Below, piece after piece: positions 10,222-23,300 of a DNA stretch of 64,000 nucleotides (position 1 is its first letter; each line of letters opens with the position of its first letter). The translations under genes and the position numbers were made by a program. Under the pieces are notes generated by a model that worked only from the letters and a program-made list of their open reading frames with translations, made no database searches and was not told where the DNA came from. The stretch comes from Viola odorata (taxonomy: Eukaryota > Streptophyta > Magnoliopsida > Malpighiales > Violaceae). The stretch is taken from NCBI GenBank assembly GCA_963691705.1, contig OY829541.1, forward strand, positions 19,028,564 to 19,092,563, written 5' to 3'.

Positions 10222-12759
10222 CGAGATTTCTCGTGTCGATAGCTCGAATCAAAAATATCTCGCTCATGCCATGACAGCTCATTAATTGCATTAATGAACT
10301 TGTGCAGGCCAGTCTAAAAAGAGCTAGTACTGAGTATTTATCAACACGAAGATTTTTGCTTGTGCAAAGAAGAACAGTTGATTTAAATCCAAAAAAACAA
10401 AAGCATATGACAAATGGGTACAAAATTCCTCTCGTGCTTGAATGGAATCTCTCAACCAGAGAGACGACCCATCACTTCAAAATCAATATCCATGATGGAA
10501 AAGGAGGAAAGATTTTGGCTTCCTTAATAATATAATAGTTGAGGAAAATGTTAAAACTGTAATTTTTAGAAAATGAGGTTGTTTTTGTTTTTATATTATA
10601 GAATGAGAATTGGAGTCTATTTATTTTTATTAATGAACGATACATTGAAAATGAAAGTAAGTAGAAATTCCAACTTTCAACTTGAGCTTATTAGTTATTA
10701 CTACTAATTTCAAATTATTATATTTTAGTATAAAATAATTACGTAATTAAAATGAGGGTAATCTTTCAAGTTAAATGAGTCATCTTTTTCACTTGTATTT
10801 TTGAGATTTTTCGCTGAAGTTTCTATCGATTTTTAACGAGATTTCTCATATCGATAGCTCGAGCCAAAAATATCTCGCTCATCCCATGACAGCTCATTAA
10901 TTGCATTAATGCACTTGTGCGGGCCAGTCTAAAAAGAGCTAGTACTGAGTATTTATCAACACGAAGACTTTTGCTTGTGCAAAGAAGAACAGTTGATTAA
11001 AATAAAAAAAAACAAAAGCATATGACAAATGGTTACAGAATTCCTCTCGTGCTTGAATGGAATCTCTGAACCAGATGGTCACTTCAAAATCAATATCCAT
11101 GATGGAAAATGAGGACAGATTTTGGCTTCCTTAATAATATAATAGTTGAGGAAAATGTTAAAACTGTAATTTTTAGAAAATGAGGTTGTTATTTTAAATT
11201 TTCAAAATGTAGAAATAAAACTGTAATTTTTAGAAAATGAGGTTGTTTTTGTTTTTAAATTATAGATTGAGAATTGGAGTCTATTTATTTTTATTAATGA
11301 ACGATACATTGAGAATGAAAGTAAGGAGAAATTTCAACTTTCAACTTGGGCTTATTAGTTATTACTACTAATTTCAAATTATTATATTTTAGTATAAAAT
11401 AATTATGTAATTAAAATGAGGGTAATCTTTCAAGTTAAATGGGTCATCTTTTTTACATGTATTTTTTAGATTTTTCGATCAAGTTTCTATCGATTTTTAA
11501 CGAGATTTCTCATATCGATAGCTCGAGCCAAAAATATCTTGCTCATGCCATGACAGCTCATTAATTGCATTAATGCACTTGTGCAGGCCAGTCTAAAAAG
11601 AGCTAGTACTGAGTATTTATCAACACGAAGATTTTTGCTTGTGCAAAGAAGAACAGTTGATTTAAATCCAAAAAAACAAAAGCATATGACAAATGGGTAC
11701 AAAATTCCTCTCGTGCTTGAATGGAATCTCTCAACCAGAGAGACGACCCATCACTTCAAAATCAATATCCATGATGGAAAAGGAGGAAAGATTTTGGCTT
11801 CCTTAATAATATAATAGTTGAGGAAAATGTTAAAACTGTAATTTTTAGAAAATGAGGTTGTTTTTGTTTTTATATTATAGATTGAGAATTGGAGTCTATT
11901 TATTTTTATTAATGAACGATACATTGAGAATGAAAGTAAGTAGAAATTCCAACTTTCAACTTGAGCTTATTAGATATTACTACTAATTTCAAATTATTAT
12001 ATTTTAGTATAAAATAATTACGTAATTAAAATGAGGGTAATCTTTCAAGTTAAATGGGTCATCTTTTTCACTTGTATTTTTTAGATTTTTCGATCAAGTT
12101 TCTATCGATTTTTAACAAGATTTCTCATATCGATAGCTCGAGCCAAAAATATCTTGATCATGCCATGACAGCTCATGAATTGCATTAATGCACTTGTGCA
12201 GGCCAGTCAAAAAAGAGCTAGTACTGAGTATTTATCAACATGAAGACTTTTGCTTGTGCACAGAAGAACAGTTGATTAAAATAAAAAAAAACAAAAGCAT
12301 TTGACAAATGGGTACAGAATTCCTCTCGTGCTTGAATGGAATCTCTTAACCATAGGGTCACTTCAAAATCAATATCAATGATGGAAAAGGAGGAAAGATT
12401 TTGGCTTCCTTAATGATATAATAGTTGAGGAAAATGTTAAAACTGTAATTTTTAGAAAATGAGGTTGTTATTTTAAATTTTAAAAATGTAGAAATAAAAC
12501 TGTAGTTTTTAGAAAATGAGGTTGTTTTTGTTTTTATATTATAGATTGAGAATTGGAGTCTATTTATTTTCATTAATGAACGATACATTGAGAAAACTTT
12601 CAACTTGAGCTTATTAGTTATTACTACTAATTTCAAATTATTATATTTTAGTATAAAATAATTACGTAATTAAAATTAGGGTAATTTTTCAAGTTGAATG
12701 GGTCATCTTTTTCACTTGTATTTTTGAGATTTTTCACTCAAGTTTCTATCGATTTTTAA
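10222..12759. repeat. Canonical tetramer A1-B-A2-Cd (2538 bases)
   Basis: Monomers A1 10222-10836, B 10837-11500, A2 11501-12115 and Cd 12116-12759, the same order and length as the previous unit. A1 has ATTAATGAACTTG instead of ATTAATGCACTTG, a variant also seen in the A1 at 57536. Cd has AAAATAAAAAA and CATTTGAC. Confidence 0.9.
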
Positions 12760-15297
12760 CGAGATTTCTCGTGTCGATAGCTCGAATCAAAAATATCTCG
12801 CTCATGCCATGACAGCTCATTAATTGCATTAATGCACTTGTGCAGGCCAGTCTAAAAAGAGCTAGTACTGAGTATTTATCAACACGAAGATTTTTGCTTG
12901 TGCAAAGAAGAACAGTTGATTTAAATCCAAAAAAACAAAAGCATATGACAAATGGGTACAAAATTCCTCTCGTGCTTGAATGGAATCTCTCAACCAGAGA
13001 GACGACCCATCACTTCAAAATCAATATCCATGATGGAAAAGGAGGAAAGATTTTGGCTTCCTTAATAATATAATAGTTGAGGAAAATGTTAAAACTGTAA
13101 TTTTTAGAAAATGAGGTTGTTTTTGTTTTTATATTATAGATTGAGAATTGGAGTCTATTTATTTTTATTAATGAACGATACATTGAGAATGAAAGTAAGT
13201 AGAAATTCCAACTTTCAACTTGAGCTTATTAGTTATTACTACTAATTTCAAATTATTATATTTTAGTATAAAATAATTACGTAATTAAAATGAGGGTAAT
13301 CTTTCAAGTTAAATGGGTCATCTTTTTCACTTGTATTTTTTAGATTTTTCGATCAAGTTTCTATCGATTTTTAACAAGATTTCTCATATCGATAGCTCGA
13401 GCCAAAAATATCTTGATCATGCCATGACAGCTCATGAATTGCATTAATGCACTTGTGCAGGCCAGTCAAAAAAGAGCTAGTACTGAGTATTTATCAACAT
13501 GAAGACTTTTGCTTGTGCACAGAAGAACAGTTGATTAAAATCAAAAAAAACAAAAGCATATGACAAATGGGTACAGAATTCCTCTCGTGCTTGAATGGAA
13601 TCTCTTAACCATAGGGTCACTTCAAAATCAATATCAATGATGGAAAAGGAGGAAAGATTTTGGCTTCCTTAATGATATAATAGTTGAGGAAAATGTTAAA
13701 ACTGTAATTTTTAGAAAATGAGGTTGTTATTTTAAATTTTAAAAATGTAGAAATAAAACTGTAGTTTTTAGAAAATGAGGTTGTTTTTGTTTTTATATTA
13801 TAGATTGAGAATTGGAATCTATTTATTTTCATTAATGAACGATACATTGAGAAAACTTTCAACTTGGGCTTATTAGTTATTACTACTAATTTCAAATTAT
13901 TATATTTTAGTATAAAATAATTATGTAATTAAAATGAGGGTAATCTTTCAAGTTAAATGGGTCATCTTTTTCACTTGTATTTTTTAGATTTTTCGATCAA
14001 GTTTCTATCGATTTTTAACGAGATTTCTCATATCGATAGCTCGAGCCAAAAATATCTTGCTCATGCCATGACAGCTCATTAATTGCATTAATGCACTTGT
14101 GCAGGCCAGTCTAAAAAGAGCTAGTACTGAGTATTTATCAACACGAAGATTTTTGCTTGTGCAAAGAAGAACAGTTGATTTAAATCCAAAAAAACAAAAG
14201 CATATGACAAATGGGTACAAAATTCCTCTCGTGCTTGAATGGAATCTCTCAACCAGAGAGACGACCCATCACTTCAAAATCAATATCCATGATGGAAAAG
14301 GAGGAAAGATTTTTGCTTCCTTAATAATATAATAGTTGAGGAAAATGTTAAAACTGTAATTTTTAGAAAATGAGGTTGTTTTTGTTTTTATATTATAGAT
14401 TGAGAATTGGAGTCTATTTATTTTTATTAATGAACGATACATTGAAAATGAAAGTAAGTAGAAATTCCAACTTTCAACTTGAGCTTATTAGTTATTACTA
14501 CTAATTTCAAATTATTATATTTTAGTATAAAATAATTACGTAATTAAAATGAGGGTAATCTTTCAAGTTAAATGAGTCATCTTTTTCACTTGTATTTTTG
14601 AGATTTTTTGCGGAAGTTTCTATCGATTTTTAACGAGATTTCTCATATCGATAGCTCGAGCCAAAAATATCTCGCTCATCCCATGACAGCTCATTAATTG
14701 CATTAATGCACTTGTGCGGGCCAGTCTAAAAAGAGCTAGTACTGAGTATTTATCAACACGAAGACTTTTGCTTGTGCAAAGAAGAACAGTTGATTAAAAT
14801 AAAAAAAAACAAAAGCATATGACAAATGGGTACAGAATTCCTCTCGTGCTTGAATGGAATCTCTGAACCAGATGGTCACTTCAAAATCAATATCCATGAT
14901 GGAAAATGAGGACAGATTTTGGCTTCCTTAATAATATAATAATTGAGGAAAATGTTAAAACTGTAATTTTTAGAAAATGAGGTTGTTATTTTAAATTTTC
15001 AAAATGTAGAAATAAAACTGTAATTTTTAGAAAATGAGGTTGTTTTTGTTTTTAAATTATAGATTGAGAATTGGAGTCTATTTATTTTTATTAATGAACG
15101 ATACATTGAGAATGAAAGTAAGGAGAAATTTCAACTTTCAACTTGGGCTTATTAGTTATTACTACTAATTTCAAATTATTATATTTTAGTATAAAATAAT
15201 TATGTAATTAAAATGAGGGTAATCTTTCAAGTTAAATGGGTCATCTTTTTCACTTGTATTTTTTAGATTTTTCGATCAAGTTTCTATCGATTTTTAA
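12760..15297. repeat. Rearranged tetramer: A1/A2 hybrid, Cd/B hybrid, A2/A1 hybrid, B
   Basis: Monomers 12760-13374 (A1 start, A2 tail), 13375-14018 (Cd front, B tail), 14019-14633 (A2 start, A1 tail with GAAAATGAAAG and TTTTTTGCGGAAG) and B 14634-15297. The total is 2538 bases, as in the canonical tetramer, but three of the four monomers are chimeric. The same block in the same order recurs 5097 bases downstream at 17857-20394. Confidence 0.85.
13375..14018. repeat. Cd/B hybrid monomer
   Basis: The front is Cd: CTTGATCATGCC, CCAGTCAAAAAAG, CTTAACCATAGG, CTGTAGTTTTTAG and the 20-base deletion after CATTGAGAA. From 13867 it is B: CTTGGGCTT, TTATGTAATT, AAAATGAGGG, GGGTCATC, CGATCAAG. The switch therefore lies between the deletion scar near 13853 and 13867. 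A private change, GGAATCTATT near 13814, is shared with the copy at 18472-19115, so that copy descends from the same event. Confidence 0.85.
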
Positions 15298-18200
15298 CGA
15301 GATTTCTCATATCGATAGCTCGAGCCAAAAATATCTTGCTCATGCCATGACAGCTCATTAATTGCATTAATGCACTTGTGCAGGCCAGTCTAAAAAGAGC
15401 TAGTACTGAGTATTTATCAACACGAAGATTTTTGCTTGTGCAAAGAAGAACAGTTGATTTAAATCCAAAAAAACAAAAGCATATGACAAATGGGTACAAA
15501 ATTCCTCTCATGCTTGAATGGAATCTCTCAACCAGAGAGACGACCCATCACTTCAAAATCAATATCCATGATGGAAAAGGAGGAAAGATTTTGGCTTCCT
15601 TAATAATATAATAGTCGAGGAAAATGTTAAAAATGTAATTTTTAGAAAATGAGGTTGTTTTTGTTTTTATATTATAGATTGAGAATTGGAGTCTATTTAT
15701 TTTTATTGATGAACGATACATTGAGAATGAAAGTAAGTAGAAATTCCGACTTTCAACTTGAGCTTATTAGTTATTACTACTCATTTCAAATTATTATATT
15801 TTAGTATAAAATAATTACGTAATTAAAATGAGGGTAATCTTTCAAGTTAAATGAGTCATCTTTTTCACTTGTATTTTTGAGATTTTTCGCTCAAGTTTCT
15901 ATAGATTTTTAATAAGATTTCTCATATCGATAGCTCGAGCCAAAAATATCTCGCTCATGCCAAAAATATCTCGCTCATGCCATGACAGCTGATTAATTGC
16001 ATTAATGCACTTGTGTAGGCCAATCTAAAAAGAGCTAGTACTGAGTATTTATCAACACGAAGACTTTTGCTTGTGCAAAGAAGAATAGTTGATTAAAATC
16101 AAAAAAAACAAAAGCATATGACAAATGGGTACAGAATTCCTCTCGTGCTTGAATGGAATCTCTTAAACAGAGGGTCACTTCAAAATCAATATCCATGATA
16201 GAAAAGGAGGACAGATTTTGGCTTCCTTAATAATATAATAGTTGAGGAAAATGTTAAAACTGTAATTTTTAGAAAATTAGGTTGTTATTTTAAATTTTAA
16301 AAATGTAGAAATAAAACTGTAATTTTGAGAAAATGAGGTTGTTTTTGTTTTTATATTATATATTGAGAATTGGAGTCTAGTTATTTTTATTAATGAACGA
16401 TATATTGAGAATGAAAGTAAGGAGAAATTCCAACTTTCAACTTGAGCTTATTAGTTATTACTACTAGTTTCAAATTATTATATTTTAGTATAAAATAATT
16501 ACGTAATTAAAATGAGGGTAATCTTTCAAGTTGAATGGGTCATCTTTTTCACTTGTATTTTTTAGATTTTTCGCTCAAGTTTCTATCCATTTTTAACAAG
16601 ATTTCTCGTGTCGATAGCTCGAGCCAAAAATATCTCGCTCATTCCACGACAGCTCATTAATTGCATTGATTCACTTGTGCAGGCCAGTCTAAAAAGAGCT
16701 AGTACTGAGTATTTATCAACACGAAGAATTTTGCTTGTGCAAAGAAGAACAGTTCATTAAAATCCAAAAAAACAAAAGCATATGACAAATGGGTACAAAA
16801 TTCCTCTCGTGCTTGAATGGAATCTCTCAACCAGAGAGACGACCCATCACTTCAAAATCAATATCCATGATGGAAAAGGAGGAATGATTTTGGCTTCCTT
16901 AATAATATAATAGTTCAGGAAAATGTTAAAACTGAAATTTTTAGAAAATGAGGTTGTTTTTGTTTTTATATTATAGATTGAGAATTGGAGTCTATTTATT
17001 TTTATTAATGAACGATACATTGAGAATGAAAGTAAGTAGAAATTCCAACTTTCAACTTGAGCTTATTAGTTATTACTACTAATTTCAAATTATTATATTT
17101 TAGTATAAAATAATTACGTAATTAAAATGAGGGTAATCTTTCAAGTTAAATGGGTCATCTTTTTCACTTGTATTTTTTAGATTTTTCGATCAAGTTTCTA
17201 TCGATTTTTAACAAGATTTCTCATATCGATAGCTCGAGCCAAAAATATCTTGATCATGCCATGACAGCTCATGAATTGCATTAATGCACTTGTGCAGGCC
17301 AGTCAAAAAAGAGCTAGTACTGAGTATTTATCAACATGAAGACTTTTGCTTGTGCACAGAAGAATAGTTGATTAAAATAAAAAAAAACAAAAGCATATGA
17401 CAAATGGGTACAGAATTCCTCTCGTGCTTGAATGGAATCTCTTAACCATAGGGTCACTTCAAAATCAATATCAATGATGGAAAAGGAGGAAAGATTTTGG
17501 CTTCCTTAATGATATAATAGTTGAGGAAAATGTTAAAACTGTAATTTTTAGAAAATGAGGTTGTTATTTTAAATTTTAAAAAATGTAGAAATAAAACTGT
17601 AGTTTTTAGAAAATGAGGTTGTTTTTGTTTTTATATTATAGATTGAGAATTGGAGTCTATTTATTTTCATTAATGAACGATACATTGAGAAAACTTTCAA
17701 CTTGAGCTTATTAGTTATTACTACTAATTTCAAATTATTATATTTTAGTATAAAATAATTACGTAATTAAAATTAGGGTAATTTTTCAAGTTGAATGGGT
17801 CATCTTTTTCACTTGTATTTTTGAGATTTTTCACTCAAGTTTCTATCGATTTTTAACGAGATTTCTCGTGTCGATAGCTCGAATCAAAAATATCTCACTC
17901 ATGCCATGACAGCTCATTAATTGCATTAATGCACTTGTGCAGGCCAGTCTAAAAAGAGCTAGTACTGAGTATTTATCAACACGAAGATTTTTGCTTGTGC
18001 AAAGAAGAACAGTTGATTTAAATCCAAAAAAACAAAAGCATATGACAAATGGGTACAAAATTCCTCTCGTGCTTGAATGGAATCTCTCAACCAGAGAGAC
18101 GACCCATCACTTCAAAATCAATATCCATGATGGAAAAGGAGGAAAGATTTTGGCTTCCTTAATAATATAATAGTTGAGGAAAATGTTAAAACTGTAATTT

Positions 18201-20394
18201 TTAGAAAATGAGGTTGTTTTTGTTTTTATATTATAGAATGAGAATTGGAGTCTATTTATTTTTATTAATGAACGATACATTGAAAATGAAAGTAAGTAGA
18301 AATTCCAACTTTCAACTTGAGCTTATTAGTTATTACTACTAATTTCAAATTATTATATTTTAGTATAAAATAATTACGTAATTAAAATGAGGGTAATCTT
18401 TCAAGTTAAATGGGTCATCTTTTTCACTTGTATTTTTTAGATTTTTCGATCAAGTTTCTATCGATTTTTAACAAGATTTCTCATATCGATAGCTCGAGCC
18501 AAAAATATCTTGATCATGCCATGACAGCTCATGAATTGCATTAATGCACTTGTGCAGGCCAGTCAAAAAAGAGCTAGTACTGAGTATTTATCAACATGAA
18601 GACTTTTGCTTGTGCACAGAAGAACAGTTGATTAAAATCAAAAAAAACAAAAGCATATGACAAATGGGTACAGAATTCCTCTCGTGCTTGAATGGAATCT
18701 CTTAACCATAGGGTCACTTCAAAATCAATATCAATGATGGAAAAGGAGGAAAGATTTTGGCTTCCTTAATGATATAATAGTTGAGGAAAATGTTAAAACT
18801 GTAATTTTTAGAAAATGAGGTTGTTATTTTAAATTTTAAAAATGTAGAAATAAAACTGTAGTTTTTAGAAAATGAGGTTGTTTTTGTTTTTATATTATAG
18901 ATTGAGAATTGGAATCTATTTATTTTCATTAATGAACGATACATTGAGAAAACTTTCAACTTGGGCTTATTAGTTATTACTACTAATTTCAAATTATTAT
19001 ATTTTAGTATAAAATAATTATGTAATTAAAATGAGGGTAATCTTTCAAGTTAAATGGGTCATCTTTTTCACTTGTATTTTTTAGATTTTTCGATCAAGTT
19101 TCTATCGATTTTTAACGAGATTTCTCATATCGATAGCTCGAGCCAAAAATATCTTGCTCATGCCATGACAGCTCATTAATTGCATTAATGCACTTGTGCA
19201 GGCCAGTCTAAAAAGAGCTAGTACTGAGTATTTATCAACACGAAGATTTTTGCTTGTGCAAAGAAGAACAGTTGATTTAAATCCAAAAAAACAAAAGCAT
19301 ATGACAAATGGGTACAAAATTCCTCTCGTGCTTGAATGGAATCTCTCAACCAGAGAGACGACCCATCACTTCAAAATCAATATCCATGATGGAAAAGGAG
19401 GAAAGATTTTTGCTTCCTTAATAATATAATAGTTGAGGAAAATGTTAAAACTGTAATTTTTAGAAAATGAGGTTGTTTTTGTTTTTATATTATAGATTGA
19501 GAATTGGAGTCTATTTATTTTTATTAATGAACGATACATTGAAAATGAAAGTAAGTAGAAATTCCAACTTTCAACTTGAGCTTATTAGTTATTACTACTA
19601 ATTTCAAATTATTATATTTTAGTATAAAATAATTACGTAATTAAAATGAGGGTAATCTTTCAAGTTAAATGAGTCATCTTTTTCACTTGTATTTTTGAGA
19701 TTTTTTGCGGAAGTTTCTATCGATTTTTAACGAGATTTCTCATATCGATAGCTCGAGCCAAAAATATCTCGCTCATCCCATGACAGCTCATTAATTGCAT
19801 TAATGCACTTGTGCGGGCCAGTCTAAAAAGAGCTAGTACTGAGTATTTATCAACACGAAGACTTTTGCTTGTGCAAAGAAGAACAGTTGATTAAAATAAA
19901 AAAAAACAAAAGCATATGACAAATGGGTACAGAATTCCTCTCGTGCTTGAATGGAATCTCTGAACCAGATGGTCACTTCAAAATCAATATCCATGATGGA
20001 AAATGAGGACAGATTTTGGCTTCCTTAATAATATAATAATTGAGGAAAATGTTAAAACTGTAATTTTTAGAAAATGAGGTTGTTATTTTAAATTTTCAAA
20101 ATGTAGAAATAAAACTGTAATTTTTAGAAAATGAGGTTGTTTTTGTTTTTAAATTATAGATTGAGAATTGGAGTCTATTTATTTTTATTAATGAACGATA
20201 CATTGAGAATGAAAGTAAGGAGAAATTTCAACTTTCAACTTGGGCTTATTAGTTATTACTACTAATTTCAAATTATTATATTTTAGTATAAAATAATTAT
20301 GTAATTAAAATGAGGGTAATCTTTCAAGTTAAATGGGTCATCTTTTTCACTTGTATTTTTTAGATTTTTCGATCAAGTTTCTATCGATTTTTAA
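15298..20394. repeat. Mixed octamer HOR copy 1 (5097 bases)
   Basis: Monomers: A2/F hybrid 15298-15912, D 15913-16596 (684, with a 20-base duplication), E/A2 hybrid 16597-17211, Cd 17212-17856 (645), A1/A2 hybrid 17857-18471, Cd/B hybrid 18472-19115, A2/A1 hybrid 19116-19730, B 19731-20394. It joins monomers of the D-E-G-F family to those of the Cd-A1-B-A2 family. The total equals that of copy 2 although the sixth monomer differs, because +20 in D offsets -20 in Cd/B. Confidence 0.87.
15941..15980. repeat. 20-base tandem duplication inside a D monomer
   Basis: The 20-base segment beginning CAAAAATATC and ending TCGCTCATGC occurs twice in a row (15941-15960 and 15961-15980). No other D monomer in the window has it (21010, 30597, 32491, 34434, 36992, 39550, 42108), so it arose in this copy after the octamer was duplicated. 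It is a clean within-copy slippage event and makes this D 684 bases. Confidence 0.95.
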
Positions 20395-23300
20395 CGAGAT
20401 TTCTCATATCGATAGCTCGAGCCAAAAATATCTTGCTCATGCCATGACAGCTCATTAATTGCATTAATGCACTTGTGCAGGCCAGTCTAAAAAGAGCTAG
20501 TACTGAGTATTTATCAACACGAAGATTTTTGCTTGTGCAAAGAAGAACAGTTGATTTAAATCCAAAAAAACAAAAGCATATGACAAATGGGTACAAAATT
20601 CCTCTCATGCTTGAATGGAATCTCTCAACCAGAGAGACGACCCATCACTTCAAAATCAATATCCATGATGGAAAAGGAGGAAAGATTTTGGCTTCCTTAA
20701 TAATATAATAGTCGAGGAAAATGTTAAAAATGTAATTTTTAGAAAATGAGGTTGTTTTTGTTTTTATATTATAGATTGAGAATTGGAGTCTATTTATTTT
20801 TATTGATGAACGATACATTGAGAATGAAAGTAAGTAGAAATTCCGACTTTCAACTTGAGCTTATTAGTTATTACTACTCATTTCAAATTATTATATTTTA
20901 GTATAAAATAATTACGTAATTAAAATGAGGGTAATCTTTCAAGTTAAATGAGTCATCTTTTTCACTTGTATTTTTGAGATTTTTCGCTCAAGTTTCTATA
21001 GATTTTTAATAAGATTTCTCATATCGATAGCTCGAGCCAAAAATATCTCGCTCATGCCATGACAGCTGATTAATTGCATTAATGCACTTGTGTAGGCCAA
21101 TCTAAAAAGAGCTAGTACTGAGTATTTATCAACACGAAGACTTTTGCTTGTGCAAAGAAGAATAGTTGATTAAAATCAAAAAAAACAAAAGCATATGACA
21201 AATGGGTACAGAATTCCTCTCGTGCTTGAATGGAATCTCTTAAACAGAGGGTCACTTCAAAATCAATATCCATGATAGAAAAGGAGGACAGATTTTGGCT
21301 TCCTTAATAATATAATAGTTGAGGAAAATGTTAAAACTGTAATTTTTAGAAAATTAGGTTGTTATTTTAAATTTTAAAAATGTAGAAATAAAACTGTAAT
21401 TTTGAGAAAATGAGGTTGTTTTTGTTTTTATATTATATATTGAGAATTGGAGTCTAGTTATTTTTATTAATGAACGATATATTGAGAATGAAAGTAAGGA
21501 GAAATTCCAACTTTCAACTTGAGCTTATTAGTTATTACTACTAGTTTCAAATTATTATATTTTAGTATAAAATAATTACGTAATTAAAATGAGGGTAATC
21601 TTTCAAGTTGAATGGGTCATCTTTTTCACTTGTATTTTTTAGATTTTTCGCTCAAGTTTCTATCCATTTTTAACAAGATTTCTCGTGTCGATAGCTCGAG
21701 CCAAAAATATCTCGCTCATTCCACGACAGCTCATTAATTGCATTGATTCACTTGTGCAGGCCAGTCTAAAAAGAGCTAGTACTGAGTATTTATCAACACG
21801 AAGAATTTTGCTTGTGCAAAGAAGAACAGTTCATTAAAATCCAAAAAAACAAAAGCATATGACAAATGGGTACAAAATTCCTCTCGTGCTTGAATGGAAT
21901 CTCTCAACCAGAGAGACGACCCATCACTTCAAAATCAATATCCATGATGGAAAAGGAGGAATGATTTTGGCTTCCTTAATAATATAATAGTTCAGGAAAA
22001 TGTTAAAACTGAAATTTTTAGAAAATGAGGTTGTTTTTGTTTTTATATTATAGATTGAGAATTGGAGTCTATTTATTTTTATTAATGAACGATACATTGA
22101 GAATGAAAGTAAGTAGAAATTCCAACTTTCAACTTGAGCTTATTAGTTATTACTACTAATTTCAAATTATTATATTTTAGTATAAAATAATTACGTAATT
22201 AAAATGAGGGTAATCTTTCAAGTTAAATGGGTCATCTTTTTCACTTGTATTTTTTAGATTTTTCGATCAAGTTTCTATCGATTTTTAACAAGATTTCTCA
22301 TATCGATAGCTCGAGCCAAAAATATCTTGATCATGCCATGACAGCTCATGAATTGCATTAATGCACTTGTGCAGGCCAGTCAAAAAAGAGCTAGTACTGA
22401 GTATTTATCAACATGAAGACTTTTGCTTGTGCACAGAAGAATAGTTGATTAAAATAAAAAAAAACAAAAGCATATGACAAATGGGTACAGAATTCCTCTC
22501 GTGCTTGAATGGAATCTCTTAACCATAGGGTCACTTCAAAATCAATATCAATGATGGAAAAGGAGGAAAGATTTTGGCTTCCTTAATGATATAATAGTTG
22601 AGGAAAATGTTAAAACTGTAATTTTTAGAAAATGAGGTTGTTATTTTAAATTTTAAAAAATGTAGAAATAAAACTGTAGTTTTTAGAAAATGAGGTTGTT
22701 TTTGTTTTTATATTATAGATTGAGAATTGGAGTCTATTTATTTTCATTAATGAACGATACATTGAGAAAACTTTCAACTTGAGCTTATTAGTTATTACTA
22801 CTAATTTCAAATTATTATATTTTAGTATAAAATAATTACGTAATTAAAATTAGGGTAATTTTTCAAGTTGAATGGGTCATCTTTTTCACTTGTATTTTTG
22901 AGATTTTTCACTCAAGTTTCTATCGATTTTTAACGAGATTTCTCGTGTCGATAGCTCGAATCAAAAATATCTCACTCATGCCATGACAGCTCATTAATTG
23001 CATTAATGCACTTGTGCAGGCCAGTCTAAAAAGAGCTAGTACTGAGTATTTATCAACACGAAGATTTTTGCTTGTGCAAAGAAGAACAGTTGATTTAAAT
23101 CCAAAAAAACAAAAGCATATGACAAATGGGTACAAAATTCCTCTCGTGCTTGAATGGAATCTCTCAACCAGAGAGACGACCCATCACTTCAAAATCAATA
23201 TCCATGATGGAAAAGGAGGAAAGATTTTGGCTTCCTTAATAATATAATAGTTGAGGAAAATGTTAAAACTGTAATTTTTAGAAAATGAGGTTGTTTTTGT

